DNA from: Sandaracinaceae bacterium
GTDB lineage: Bacteria; Myxococcota_A; Polyangia; Polyangiales; Sandaracinaceae
Assembly (NCBI GenBank): GCA_004213565.1
Contig: SHBB01000001.1
Span: forward strand, 18,910 to 82,909
Length of the DNA: 64,000 bases
Direction: 5' to 3'
Each line of letters begins with the position of its first letter. Within the stretch, counting starts at the first letter, position 1. The translations under genes and the position numbers were made by a program. Positions 23,865 to 32,825 of the stretch are shown one piece after another. The notes under the pieces are model-generated. The model saw nothing but the letters and a program-made list of their open reading frames with translations. It did not search any database and was not told the origin of the DNA.

Positions 23865-24195
23865 GCACTTGTGGACAACCCTCGAAATGACCGGGCCGTC
23901 CACAATTTGTGTCCAACACGATCCACCCATGAAACACGAACGATCCCGACCGCTTATGAATCTGTGCGATCTCGCCCGTAGACGTCTGCGGCTCCGTTTG
24001 CTAGCGTCCGGTCCTTGCTCAGGGGGCGCGGCTGAGCGTTCATCGTCTCCAGCCGACGCGGACTCGAGTGGCCCGATCCGGGCTCGTTCGAACCTCCGCA
24101 TGTCCTTCCCGGACACCTGTCGGCTCAGACGTTTTCCACAAGCCGTCCCCAACTCCGATCCTGCCTGTGGATAGGCTGTGGATCGAACGTATAAC
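23865..24195 (+). promoter_or_regulatory. dnaA upstream region with DnaA boxes (oriC candidate)
   Basis: The 614-base gap 23609-24222 is the largest in the window. It has DnaA-box-like 9-mers: TGTGGACAA (23870-23878), TTTTCCACA (24132-24140, full match to TTWTNCACA), TGTGGATAG (24166-24174, 8/9) and TGTGGATCG (24177-24185, 7/9). TATAAC at 24190-24195 is a likely -10 box of dnaA, with the last two boxes over its -35 region, fitting DnaA autoregulation. A weaker CCGTCCACA is at 23896. I saw no clear AT-rich unwinding element here. Bases 23609-23864 hold nothing recognisable. Confidence 0.
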
Positions 24196-24222
24196 TGTAC
24201 CCAATCGCACGGGAAAACAGGA

Positions 24223-25644
24223 ATGCATCACCTGTGGGAATCCGCTCTCTCGACGCTACGGGGCCGGCTCTCGGAAGAGAACTACCGGACCTGGCTCGAG
24301 CCCGTCCAGCTGGACCGGCTCGAGGGAGGGACGGTCACCCTGCGCATCCCGAACCGGTTCTACGCGGACTGGATCAGCACACACTACCTGGACTTGATCC
24401 TGGAGTCGCTGAGCCACGAGTCCGGCGTGGAGCCGCTCGAGGTGGACTGGTTGGTCGACGAGAAGCTCCAGCAGATGCTCGACCGCCGCGCCGACGAGTC
24501 GCGGCGGGAGGAGGAGCAGGAGCGCGCCCAGGAGAAGCGCGCCGGGAGTGACCCGTCGCTGCGAGCGTTCCGGCACAGCGCGCCCCCGCCGCAGCCGCCG
24601 TCGCACCCCCCGGCCGACAGCGGGCTCAACCCGAAGTACCGCTTCGACAACTTCATCGTCGGCCCCTCGAACCAGCTCGCCCACGCCGCGAGCGTGGCCG
24701 CCGCCTCGAGCCCGGGCACCCGGTACAACCCGCTCTTCATCTACGGCGGCGTGGGGCTGGGCAAGACCCACCTCGTCAACGCGGTCGGTCATCGGGTGCG
24801 TCAGGACAAGGCGGACGCGCGCGTCCTGTTCCTGAGCGCCGAGCGCTTCACCAACGAGTTCATCTGGGCGCTGCAGAACCACCGCATCGACCAGTTCCGC
24901 GAGCGCTACCGCACCAGCTGCGACGTGCTCTGCATCGACGACATCCAGTTCCTCGCCGGCCGTGAACAGACGCAAGAAGAGTTCTTCCACACCTTCAACG
25001 CGCTCTACCACGCCGACCGCCAGATCGTGGTCACCTCCGACGTCTATCCCCAGCAGATCAAGGAGATGGAGGAGCGCCTGATCAGCCGCTTCCAGTGGGG
25101 CCTCGTCGCCGACATCCAGGCGCCGGAGCTGGACACGAGGATCGCGATCCTCAAGAAGAAGGCGGAGCAGGAGCAGATCGCGCTCGACGACGACGTCGCG
25201 CTGATCATCGCGCAGAAGGTGCAGAGCAACGTGCGCGAGCTCGAGGGCACGCTGCTGCGCCTCGCGGTCAAGGCCGAGCTGACGAAGCAGACGATCGACG
25301 TCGACTTCGCCCGGGACGCGCTCGGCACCGTGGTGCCGCGGCTCGAGAAGCAGACGACGGTCGAGGACATCCAGCGCGCGACCTGCGAGTACTTCAACCT
25401 GCGCCTGAGCGACCTGAAGTCGCATCGCCGCCACCGCGCCGTGAGCTTCCCGCGCATGGTCGCGATGTACGTCAGCCGTCAGCGCCTCAAGCTCAGCTAC
25501 CCGGAGCTCGGTGACCGCTTCGGCGGCAAGGACCACACGACGGTCATGAGCGCGGTGAAGAAGATCGGCGGCCTGCTCGACAAGGACGACGAGGACGTGA
25601 AGAACGCCGTCGCCGCCATCGAGCGCAAGGTCGGCTTCAGCTGA
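24223..25644 (+). CDS. dnaA: Chromosomal replication initiator DnaA
   Basis: DnaA binds oriC, unwinds it with ATP and loads the helicase. The 473-residue protein has domain I (LWESALSTLRGRLSEENYRT), a charged and Pro-rich domain II (about 95-145), the AAA+ domain with Walker A GGVGLGKTH (about 175-183) and Walker B VLCIDDIQFLAG, and domain IV with the box-binding signature KDHTTVMSA. I chose ATG at 24223 over an in-frame GTG at 24178 because it starts MHHLWESAL as in other DnaA proteins, and GGGAA lies about 8 bases upstream. A terminator follows. Upstream boxes suggest self-repression. Confidence 0.
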   Translation: MHHLWESALSTLRGRLSEENYRTWLEPVQLDRLEGGTVTLRIPNRFYADWISTHYLDLILESLSHESGVEPLEVDWLVDEKLQQMLDRRADESRREEEQERAQEKRAGSDPSLRAFRHSAPPPQPPSHPPADSGLNPKYRFDNFIVGPSNQLAHAASVAAASSPGTRYNPLFIYGGVGLGKTHLVNAVGHRVRQDKADARVLFLSAERFTNEFIWALQNHRIDQFRERYRTSCDVLCIDDIQFLAGREQTQEEFFHTFNALYHADRQIVVTSDVYPQQIKEMEERLISRFQWGLVADIQAPELDTRIAILKKKAEQEQIALDDDVALIIAQKVQSNVRELEGTLLRLAVKAELTKQTIDVDFARDALGTVVPRLEKQTTVEDIQRATCEYFNLRLSDLKSHRRHRAVSFPRMVAMYVSRQRLKLSYPELGDRFGGKDHTTVMSAVKKIGGLLDKDDEDVKNAVAAIERKVGFS

Positions 25645-25680
25645 GCCGACTCCCGCTCCCCGGTTCCAGACCGGCCTCCA

Positions 25681-25713
25681 GAAGGGCGCGCCTCCGGGCG
25701 CGCCTTTCTTCGT
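25681..25713 (+). terminator. Intrinsic terminator after dnaA
   Basis: A GC hairpin built on the palindromic arms GGCGCGCC (one at about 25685-25692, the other 25698-25704) with a short TCC-type loop, flanked by AAG on the left and TTTCTT on the right, 37 bases after the dnaA stop codon. It should separate dnaA from the downstream genes. Confidence 0.
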
Positions 25714-25781
25714 CCGTCCCTCCAGGGGCCCTCCTGGGCGGCTCCCACACGCCCGGGATAGCTGCTACCGTCCGCCCCCAC

Positions 25782-26090
25782 ATGGACGCCTCCCTCGCCC
25801 GCTGCCTGCTCGTCGCGAAGGTCCTCGCCGCCGACGGCATCATGACCGACGAGGAGCGCGCGTTCCTCGAGTCGAGCATGGACGCCCTCTCCCTCGACGA
25901 GGCGCAGCGTCAGCGCGTCCGGGACCTCGAGGGCTGGGACGAGGCGGAGCCCATCGTGGGGGCCCTCTCGGAGCCCGAGAAGCGCGCCTTCATGGACGGT
26001 CTGGTCCAGGCGGTGCTCGCCGACGGCAAGGTGAGCCCGCACGAGATGCAGACGATCGAGAAGCTCTCGGCCGCGCTGGGGCTCGATTGA
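25782..26090 (+). CDS. TerB-like small protein
   Basis: A 102-residue all-helical protein resembling the TerB / DjlA N-terminal fold: LLVAKVLAADGIMTDEERAF in the first half and VQAVLADGKVSPHEMQTIEK in the second, with the paired acidic loops (ADG-x-(M/V)-(T/S)-x-(D/H)E) that bind metal in TerB proteins. The family is found near membrane-stress and tellurite-resistance genes, but single-domain copies are common and of unknown role. It sits between dnaA and dnaN, on the same strand, which is an unusual place. It starts directly at ATG 25782 with little sign of a ribosome-binding site. Confidence 0.
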   Translation: MDASLARCLLVAKVLAADGIMTDEERAFLESSMDALSLDEAQRQRVRDLEGWDEAEPIVGALSEPEKRAFMDGLVQAVLADGKVSPHEMQTIEKLSAALGLD

Positions 26091-26155
26091 AGCGCTCGAA
26101 CCCGACCCGAAATCTTCAACGATTTCGAGGCATCATCCTGACTACCAGGGGGCTC

Positions 26156-26184
26156 TTGCCTTCCCCTCGGGGGCTCTCTATACA
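26156..26184 (+). promoter_or_regulatory. Candidate dnaN promoter
   Basis: TTGCCT (26156-26161) and TATACA (26179-26184) with a 17-base spacer fit sigma-70 -35 and -10 boxes (4/6 each). Transcription would start near 26191, giving dnaN a leader of about 280 bases that contains the DnaA-box-like sites and the hairpin described in the next entry. Confidence 0.
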
Positions 26185-26206
26185 GTCGAGCCTCGTCCGA
26201 TCGGCC

Positions 26207-26406
26207 TGTGGACCGCGGGGGGGGAAACCTGGGGATGAACACCGGGAGCACATGGGGATGACTTCTCCCACACTGTGTCCCCGTTTTTGTCCACGGGTGG
26301 AGACGATGGATCGCGGTAACGATTTCGGGCGGTTGGCCGGATCGATCCCCAATCCACAAGACTTAAGACGACGACGGAATTGAATTTAAAGATCCGAAAG
26401 GATCTT
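26207..26406. other. Second DnaA-box cluster before dnaN (oriC candidate)
   Basis: The 384-base gap 26091-26474 holds DnaA-box-like sites TGTGGACCG (26207-26215), TTGTCCACG (26287-26295) and CAATCCACA (26350-26358), followed by the most A/T-rich stretch of the area (26362-26392), which could be an unwinding element. The A/T-rich stretch ends in a 7-bp hairpin with a GAAA tetraloop (26389-26395 with 26400-26406). Box spacing beside an A/T-rich stretch resembles oriC more than the region upstream of dnaA does. Confidence 0.
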
Positions 26407-26474
26407 CTTCTGCGCGCTCGTGGATGTGGAAAGCCTCGGGCTGCACGCGAGAAGCTGGAAAGAGGCGAGGGACG

Positions 26475-27611
26475 ATGGAGCTCACGATCAGCAAGCGGAA
26501 CTTCCTGCGTGGCTTGGCGCGAACCCACGGTGTCGCGGATCGGAAGAGCTCGATGCCGATCCTGTCGAACATCCTGCTGAGCACCGAGAGCACGGGGACG
26601 CTCCGGCTCGCCGCGACGGATCTGTACCTGGGCGTCACGGCCACCGTGGAGGCGGACGTCACGACGGGCGGCTCCGTGGCGGTGGCGGCGAGGACGCTCT
26701 TCGACATCGTGAAGAATCTTCCCGAGGGCGAGGTGAAGTGGACCGTGGGCGCGAACAACGCCGCGGAGATTCGCTGCGGGAAGGTGAAATACAAAATTCC
26801 CGGCATGCCCGGAGACGACTTCCCGCCCCTGCCGAGCCCCGGTCGGGCGGAGTTCGTGGAGCTGGACGCCGAGCAGGTCGGCGATCTCATCGGCAAGACC
26901 CAGTACTCGATGAGCACCGACGACACGCGGCCGCACCTGGCGGGCGCGCTCTTCGAGGGCGACGGCAAGCTCATGCGCATGGTGACCACCGACGGTCACC
27001 GCCTCAGCAAGGCCGAGCACAAGCTCGACGGCTCGATGCTCAGCTTCACGATGCTCGTGCCCAACAAGGGCATCGGCGAGCTGAAGCGGCTGATCGACGA
27101 CGCCAAGTCCGAGCACAAGAAGGGCGAGGGCGAGGCCGCCGCGGTCGGGGTGGCCACGACGGGCGGCAACGCGTTCTTCCGCGGCAAGGACGTGCTCCTC
27201 AGCGTGAAGCTGGCCGACGAGCAGTTCCCGCCCTACTCCAAGGTCATTCCGCAGCAGCAGAGCAAGCGGGTGATATGCGCGCGCAGCAGCCTCATCGACT
27301 CTCTCCGCCGGATCAGCCTGGTCTCGAGCGACAAGAGCGGCGGGGTGCGGCTGACGATCGAGCCGGGCACGCTGCGCATCGTCAGCGAGAACCCGGACGT
27401 GGGCGAGGGCAGCGAGGAGCTGGACGTCGACTACGCGGGCGACGCGCTGACGGTCGGCTTCAACGCCCGGTACATCCTCGACGTGCTCGGCGCGCTCGAC
27501 GACGACGAGGTGGCGCTGGAGCTGAGCGGCGAGCTCGACCCCGGTGTGGTCAAGCCGGCGGGCGACGCGGCGGCGAGCTTCGTCGGCGTCGTGATGCCGA
27601 TGCGCATCTGA
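26475..27611 (+). CDS. dnaN: DNA polymerase III beta subunit (sliding clamp)
   Basis: The 378-residue clamp encircles DNA and tethers polymerase III. Three clamp domains are visible: MELTISKRNFLRGLARTHGV at the start, TRPHLAGALFEGDGKLMRMV with TTDGHRLS in the middle domain, and the C-terminal FNARYILDVLGALDDDEV ending in the typical VVMPMRI. I chose ATG at 26475 (GAGG 5 bases upstream) over the in-frame earlier start, which adds unconserved residues. There is a charged insertion (KSEHKKGEGEAAAVGVATTG) in the middle domain. recF follows 14 bp later. Confidence 0.
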   Translation: MELTISKRNFLRGLARTHGVADRKSSMPILSNILLSTESTGTLRLAATDLYLGVTATVEADVTTGGSVAVAARTLFDIVKNLPEGEVKWTVGANNAAEIRCGKVKYKIPGMPGDDFPPLPSPGRAEFVELDAEQVGDLIGKTQYSMSTDDTRPHLAGALFEGDGKLMRMVTTDGHRLSKAEHKLDGSMLSFTMLVPNKGIGELKRLIDDAKSEHKKGEGEAAAVGVATTGGNAFFRGKDVLLSVKLADEQFPPYSKVIPQQQSKRVICARSSLIDSLRRISLVSSDKSGGVRLTIEPGTLRIVSENPDVGEGSEELDVDYAGDALTVGFNARYILDVLGALDDDEVALELSGELDPGVVKPAGDAAASFVGVVMPMRI

Positions 27612-27625
27612 CGGGCGCCAGGCCC

Positions 27626-28741
27626 ATGGACGAGCGAAGGCCGGCCCTGCGACTGACGCGGCTGGCTCTCCGCGGCTGGCGCAACCTCGCCGATCTCGAT
27701 CTGAGCCCCGGGGCGCGCTTCAACGTGCTCGGGGGCGACAACGGGCAGGGCAAGTCCAACCTGCTCGAAGCCATCTACTACCTCGGGGCGCTCAAGAGCT
27801 TCCGCCTGGCGGGCCGCGAGGACCTGATCGGGCGGGACCGGGACCAGGCGCTGGTCGCCGCCCGCTTCGACGCGAGCCCGGCGCCCATCACGACGAAGGT
27901 GCGGCTCGATCGGCGCAAGGCCCGCGCGCTGTCGTTCGAGGGCAAGCGGCCCCGCTCCACCGCGGCCTGGGTCTCGTCGCTCCAGATGGTGCTCTTCCAC
28001 CCGGGCGACCTCGCGCTCGCCAGCGGCTCCCCCGAGGGGCGGCGCGGGTTCCTCGATCGCATCCTCGAGCAGCTCGACCCGACCTACGCCCGGACCCTGG
28101 CCAGCTATGGCAAGGCATTGCGGAGCCGTAACCGCCTCCTGAAGCGCGAGGACGGGGATCGCCGGGGGGTCACCTCATATGACGCGCTCCTGGCCTCTGC
28201 GGGCGCCGTGGTGGGCCAGTGCCGGGCTCGCCTGATCGAGGAGCTGGCCCCGCTCGCCGAGTCCGCCTTCGAGGAGGTGGCCGGTCAGGAGCTCCCGCTC
28301 AGCGTGGCGTATCGACCGCGAGTCGAGCCGGAGGTCGAGGCCATCCGCGAGGCGCTCGCCCGCTCGCTGCAGAAGGACTTCGCGCGCGGGTTCACCGCGG
28401 AGGGGCCGCACGGCGACGATCTCTCGCTGACGGTGCACGCCGATCGGGGCGCCCGTCATCACGCGTCGCAGGGCCAGCACCGGATGATGGTGCTCGCCCT
28501 CAAGGTGGCGGAGCTCGAGGTGCTCTCGCGGCGCGTGGGGCGCGTGCCGATCCTGCTCCTGGACGACGTCTCGAGCGAGCTGGACAAGACCCGCAACCGG
28601 CGCCTGTTCGCCTACCTCGACCGGCTGGGCGGCCAGGTCTTCCTCACCACCACGCACCCGGAGCTGATCCGCCTCGAGGGGAGCCGCACCGACCTGCTGG
28701 TCCGAGAGGGCCACGTCGAGGCGCCCGAGGCCCCGGCGTGA
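27626..28741 (+). CDS. recF: DNA repair protein RecF
   Basis: An SMC-like ATPase of 371 residues that helps load RecA at gaps. The Walker A motif is LGGDNGQGKSNLLEAIYYLG near residue 35; the signature region is SQGQHRMMVLALKVAELE; the Walker B is PILLLDDVSSELD. It starts MDERRPALRLTRLALRGWRN at ATG 27626. Its stop codon overlaps the GTG of the next gene by four bases (GTGA), so a membrane exporter is translationally coupled to recF, which is unusual. Confidence 0.
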   Translation: MDERRPALRLTRLALRGWRNLADLDLSPGARFNVLGGDNGQGKSNLLEAIYYLGALKSFRLAGREDLIGRDRDQALVAARFDASPAPITTKVRLDRRKARALSFEGKRPRSTAAWVSSLQMVLFHPGDLALASGSPEGRRGFLDRILEQLDPTYARTLASYGKALRSRNRLLKREDGDRRGVTSYDALLASAGAVVGQCRARLIEELAPLAESAFEEVAGQELPLSVAYRPRVEPEVEAIREALARSLQKDFARGFTAEGPHGDDLSLTVHADRGARHHASQGQHRMMVLALKVAELEVLSRRVGRVPILLLDDVSSELDKTRNRRLFAYLDRLGGQVFLTTTHPELIRLEGSRTDLLVREGHVEAPEAPA

Positions 28742-31185
28742 AGCGCCTCTACGACTCGCTCCCTCGATGGCGCCGACCCGTGCTGGTGGCGCTGGCGCTC
28801 CTGAGCGCGGCGCTGATGAGCCAGATCCCCGAGCTCGAGGCCGTCTTCGCGCCCGAGGAGCTCGTCCCGGCCCGGCCCGAGGAGGCCGCCCTCGCCGAGC
28901 GCGCCTTCGGCGGCTTCACGGGGCGCGAGGAGCCGCTCCTCGTCGTGCTCGAGGCTCCGGACGCGCTCGACCCCGTGGTGCTGGGCTACCTGCACACGGC
29001 GGCGCGCCATTTTCAGAGCCGACCCTGGGCCGCGCGCGTGGACGGGCTCACGGTCACCGCGCTCCCGCACGCCCCCAGGGCCGAGGCGGTGGGACTGGAC
29101 GAGCTCGACGAGGCAGATCCGGCGACGGATCCCGAGACCGAGGACGCGCTCAGCGACATCGTCGGCTCCGAGCCGACCCGCTTCCCGATGGGGCTCGCCT
29201 CGCTCTCTCGCGGCGCCCCCGCGCTCGGCCCGCTGGTGGAGGGCGACGACCTCGACGAGGCAGAGCGCGCGGCCATCGTCGAGGCGGTCGAGAGCGGCGT
29301 GCTCGATCGGCGCCTGATCGACGCGGAGCGGCGCGTGACCCAGCTCGTCGTCGCGCCCCGCCCGATGGACGAAGACGCGGCCCGCGCGGCGGTGGAGGAG
29401 ACCGAGGCCTGGTTGGCTGGCCACCCTCCGCCGGACCGAGTGACCGCGCGCGTCGGAGGCCTGCCGGCCGTGCGCGTGGCCATGATCGAGGCGCTCGAGG
29501 ACGACCAGGTGCTGCTCGTGGGCCTCGCCGTGATGGGCAGCCTGATCGTCTTGATCATCGGCTTCCGCTCCTGGGCGGGGGTGCTCTTGCCGCTCGGCGC
29601 GGCGGGCATGACGGCGGGCATGACCGTGGGCGCCATGGCGTGGCTCGGCGAGCCGCTGAACCTGCTCAACAACGTCGTGCCGCCGCTGCTGATCACGATC
29701 GGGCTCGGCGACGCGGTGCACCTGCTGGTGCGTCACCGCGAAGAGCTCCGCCGGGATCCGGATCGCATCGCGGCCGCGCGGCGGACCATGCGCGCGATGG
29801 TCGGGGCGTGCTTTTTGACCTCGGCCACCACCGCGGTGGGGTTCGGCTCGCTCGCGATCAGCGAGACGGGCGTGCTCCGCCGCTTCGGGATCACCGCGGC
29901 GCTGGGCGTCATGCTCGCGTACCTCGTCACGGTGCTCTTCCTGCCCGCCGCCCTGCCGGACTTCCGGGTGACGGTCCGCGAGTCTCGCCCCCGCATGGCG
30001 CTCGAGACCTGGATCCCGCGCCTGGCCGCGGCCGTCTCGCGGCGCTCGGGCTGGGTCATCGGGGGCAGCTGCGCGCTCCTGCTCCTCTCGGTCGCCACGG
30101 CCGGCCGGCTCCGCGTGGACAGCGCGCTCCTCGACCAGCTCCCGCCCGACTCGGACACGGCCCGCACGGCGGCGCTCCTCGAGGACCGACTCGGTGGGGT
30201 GCGGGTGCTCGAGGTCGGGTTGATGGGCGCGCCCGGTCGCTATCGCAGCGCGGAGGGGCTCCGGGAGCTGGACGCGCTCGAGCGATGGCTCGCCGAGCAG
30301 CCCCACGTCCTGCGCGTGAGCGGCGCGGCGGGGCTGACGGGCTCGCTCTGGGCCTGGATCGACGAGGGCGACGACCGGCCCGACGCGCTCGCGGACGACG
30401 GCCGCGCGCAGGGCCTGGCCGCGCTCGCCGCCCACTCCGCCCCCGAGCGCTGGGCGACCTACGTCAGCGCCGACGGCGGGCGCGCCCGGGTCGAGGTGCG
30501 CCTCGCCGACGCCGGGGAGCGCGCGCTCAATCAGCTGCTCGACCGGGCCGAGGCGCGCGGCCGAGAGCTGCCCGAGGCGGAGCTGGTGCTGGGCGGCGAG
30601 GCGGTCCGCTCCGCGCGCGGGCTCGAGCGGCTGGTCGGCGAGCTGGTGGTGAGCCTCGCGGCGGCGGTCCTGATCATCTTCGTGCTGCTCGGTCTGCTCC
30701 TGCGGAGCGTTCGGCTCGGGTTGATCAGCGTCCTGCCCAACGTCCTGCCGCTGACGCTGACCCTCGCCTGGATGGCCCTCCGCGGCATCCCGCTGCACGC
30801 CGCGACGGCCATCGTGTTCACCGTCAGCATCGGCCTCGCGGTGGATGGCACCGTGCACATCCTCGCGCGCTACCGGGAGGAGATCTCGGAGGGGCAACGT
30901 CGCATGCGGGGAATGATCCTCGCCATGCGCGGCAGCGGGCGCGCGGTGGTGATCGGCGCGATGACGCTGCTCCTCGGCTTCCTCGCGCTCCTGTTCGGAT
31001 CCTTCGTGCCGATCCGTCTGTTCGCCGAGCTGTCGGTCGTCGCGATCGGCACGTCGCTCCTGGCGGAGCTCATCTTGCTCCCCGCGCTGCTCGCCCGCTT
31101 CGGACCGACCGAGGTCACGGGCCGCGCGATGGTGCGCACCAAGCTCGAGCACTCGGGCGAGGCGCGGTCCCCCTACGCGCGCTGA
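28738..31185 (+). CDS. MMPL/RND-superfamily exporter
   Basis: An 815-residue integral membrane protein made of two repeats, each with one helix, a periplasmic loop and five helices. The first repeat has LITIGLGDAVHLLVRHREEL and the second VFTVSIGLAVDGTVHILARY, both typical of MMPL-type lipid or hopanoid exporters (the acidic residue in each is the proton-relay candidate). Start GTG at 28738 overlaps the recF stop codon. There is no adaptor or channel gene nearby; MMPL proteins usually work without one. The cargo is unknown; lipids are most likely. It ends just before the convergent lipoprotein gene, with only 3 bases between them. Confidence 0.
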   Translation: MKRLYDSLPRWRRPVLVALALLSAALMSQIPELEAVFAPEELVPARPEEAALAERAFGGFTGREEPLLVVLEAPDALDPVVLGYLHTAARHFQSRPWAARVDGLTVTALPHAPRAEAVGLDELDEADPATDPETEDALSDIVGSEPTRFPMGLASLSRGAPALGPLVEGDDLDEAERAAIVEAVESGVLDRRLIDAERRVTQLVVAPRPMDEDAARAAVEETEAWLAGHPPPDRVTARVGGLPAVRVAMIEALEDDQVLLVGLAVMGSLIVLIIGFRSWAGVLLPLGAAGMTAGMTVGAMAWLGEPLNLLNNVVPPLLITIGLGDAVHLLVRHREELRRDPDRIAAARRTMRAMVGACFLTSATTAVGFGSLAISETGVLRRFGITAALGVMLAYLVTVLFLPAALPDFRVTVRESRPRMALETWIPRLAAAVSRRSGWVIGGSCALLLLSVATAGRLRVDSALLDQLPPDSDTARTAALLEDRLGGVRVLEVGLMGAPGRYRSAEGLRELDALERWLAEQPHVLRVSGAAGLTGSLWAWIDEGDDRPDALADDGRAQGLAALAAHSAPERWATYVSADGGRARVEVRLADAGERALNQLLDRAEARGRELPEAELVLGGEAVRSARGLERLVGELVVSLAAAVLIIFVLLGLLLRSVRLGLISVLPNVLPLTLTLAWMALRGIPLHAATAIVFTVSIGLAVDGTVHILARYREEISEGQRRMRGMILAMRGSGRAVVIGAMTLLLGFLALLFGSFVPIRLFAELSVVAIGTSLLAELILLPALLARFGPTEVTGRAMVRTKLEHSGEARSPYAR

Positions 31186-31188
31186 GCC

Positions 31189-31950
31189 TCAGCCGTCGGT
31201 CCCGCAGTACACGTTCTCCTGCGTGCGCGCCCGGCAGGTCTTGCCGAGCACGGGGCCGAGGCAGATCGACGAGGCGCACTCGTCCTCCCAGGTGCACGAC
31301 GAGCCGGTCGGCTCACCGCTTCCGCAGCGGCGGGGCATGAAGCCGCCCGCGTGCTCACAGCGGAGTGAGGCGCACTCGAGCCCGTAGCGGCAGACCTCGC
31401 CGTCGCGGAGCGCGTCCACGCAGAGCCAGCGGTCGCCGCTCTGCTGGCAGATCTGATCCTTGCGCTCACACGCGAGGTTCGCGACGAGGAAGTCGATCTC
31501 CATCATGCCCCGCGGCGTGCACTCTCCGCCGCCCGGGATCGAGCCTCGCGCCGGGCCGTAGAAGCCTTCGCGCGAGATGTACCAGTCGGCGACGTCCGGG
31601 TCGCAAGTCGCGGCGAGCGCCGACCCGCTCGCCACCGCGCGCCCCGCCGCCTCCGCGTCCCACGTGATGCGGTCGTCGGCGATGATCGCCCCGAAGGCCG
31701 CTCCACACGCCATCTGGAGCTGTCGTGTGCAGGCCTCGACATCGAAGGACGGATCATCGCAGCAGTCCGCCCCTCGCGCTTCGCACGCCGTTCGCGCGAA
31801 GGCCGGGCAGTAGTCGTCTCGCTCGACCCGGGGCACGCTGGCGTCGGCGCCCCCGTCCATGCCATCCCCAGGGACGAGGTGCCCGGACGGGTCGTTGACG
31901 AGCGAGCAGGCGCTCGCGAGCAGGATCGGCAGCAGGATGACGGCGCGCAT
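31189..31950 (-). CDS. Cys-rich lipoprotein of unknown function
   Basis: A 253-residue predicted lipoprotein: MRAVILLPILLASACSLVND has lipobox ASAC (Cys15). The mature protein is rich in cysteine (over 15), with pairs such as ADCCDD and repeated spacing like CRYGLECASLRCEHAGGF and CTWEDECASSICLG, resembling the Dickkopf/EGF-like disulphide modules common in myxobacterial surface proteins. Its ATG at 31950 overlaps the stop codon of the TPR gene (ATGA). It is the last gene of the FHA-GGDEF/TPR operon and nearly touches the MMPL gene tail to tail. Probably located on the outer membrane. Confidence 0.
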   Translation of the reverse strand: MRAVILLPILLASACSLVNDPSGHLVPGDGMDGGADASVPRVERDDYCPAFARTACEARGADCCDDPSFDVEACTRQLQMACGAAFGAIIADDRITWDAEAAGRAVASGSALAATCDPDVADWYISREGFYGPARGSIPGGGECTPRGMMEIDFLVANLACERKDQICQQSGDRWLCVDALRDGEVCRYGLECASLRCEHAGGFMPRRCGSGEPTGSSCTWEDECASSICLGPVLGKTCRARTQENVYCGTDG

Positions 31951-32825
31951 CAGAAGCTCCCTCCCGCCGCGAGCCCGCCCGCGACGGGGCTCGCCCAGGG
32001 GGTGATCCAGGCCGCGTCGGTCGCGCTCGCCTCGGGCGGCAGGGCGAAGAGGAGGATGACGCCCGTGATCCCCGCCGCGGCGGCCGCGATCCAGCTGACG
32101 TCGGCGACGGTGTTGTAGAGGCGCAGCGTCTCGACGCGGCTCTCGGTGCAGGTGGTGGTCGGGTTGTCGCGCCCGCACTCCGAGGCGAGGCTCGCGTCCT
32201 CCGCCTCGCTCAGCCCGGCGAAGACCCCGAAGCTCGCCGCGAGCACGCCGGCGCCGATGAGCACGCCGATCCCCGCCGGGTGCACGCCCGAGGCCGGCTC
32301 CGGGGGCGGGGGCGGCGCGAGGTCGCGGTTGGTCAGTCGCTCTTCGCGCTCTTCGCGCTGGTCCGCGTCGCGCGCCGCGCGCTCCCGCTCGAGCTCGGCT
32401 TCGGCCTGCGCCGCGCGCTCCTCCGCCACGCGGGCCTCCAGCCGCGCGAGCCGAGCGCTCAAGGCGTCTCGGCGGTCGGGCTCGACGTCGCCCTCCTCGA
32501 GGTAGCGCTCGAGGGCCTCCGCGGCCTCCGCCAGCACGCCGCCGCGCTCGAGCGCGGAGTAGACGTTGAAGAGCAGGTCGGGGTGACCGGTCAGCGCGTG
32601 GGCGCGCCGGAACTCCGCCGCCGCCCGCGCGTAGTCGCCGGTGTCGAAGGCGGCGGTCCCGGCCTCGAAGTGGGCCTGGGCCTCCGCGCGGCGGTCGGGG
32701 TCGAGCGCCTCGTCCTGGGCGGCGGCCGGGCTGGCCAGGGCGCAGACGAGCGAGAAGAGCGAGGCGAACCGAAGCGCGAATCGAAGCACGAGCGCAGGGT
32801 ACTGGATGACGCGCGCGTGCGTCAT
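31950..32825 (-). CDS. TPR-containing secreted or membrane protein
   Basis: A 291-residue protein with a signal peptide (ALRFASLFSLVCALASPAAA, cleavage before QDEA), two TPR-like repeats (AQAHFEAGTAAFDTGDYARA and HPDLLFNVYSALERGGVLAE), a long charged coiled coil of Glu/Arg/Ala (about 115-165), a Pro-rich link, and two hydrophobic helices in the C-terminal third (GIGVLIGAGVLAASFGVFAG and SWIAAAAAGITGVILLFALP). This is a frequent myxobacterial layout (a TPR domain plus membrane anchor). Start ATG 32825 overlaps the stop codon of the FHA-GGDEF gene by four bases, so the two are coupled. Function unknown. Confidence 0.
   Translation of the reverse strand: MTHARVIQYPALVLRFALRFASLFSLVCALASPAAAQDEALDPDRRAEAQAHFEAGTAAFDTGDYARAAAEFRRAHALTGHPDLLFNVYSALERGGVLAEAAEALERYLEEGDVEPDRRDALSARLARLEARVAEERAAQAEAELERERAARDADQREEREERLTNRDLAPPPPPEPASGVHPAGIGVLIGAGVLAASFGVFAGLSEAEDASLASECGRDNPTTTCTESRVETLRLYNTVADVSWIAAAAAGITGVILLFALPPEASATDAAWITPWASPVAGGLAAGGSF

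Noticed and set aside
28612..31152. An 846-codon minus-strand frame opposite the MMPL gene
   Set aside because: Shadow frame; the plus strand shows conserved MMPL motifs and membrane helices.
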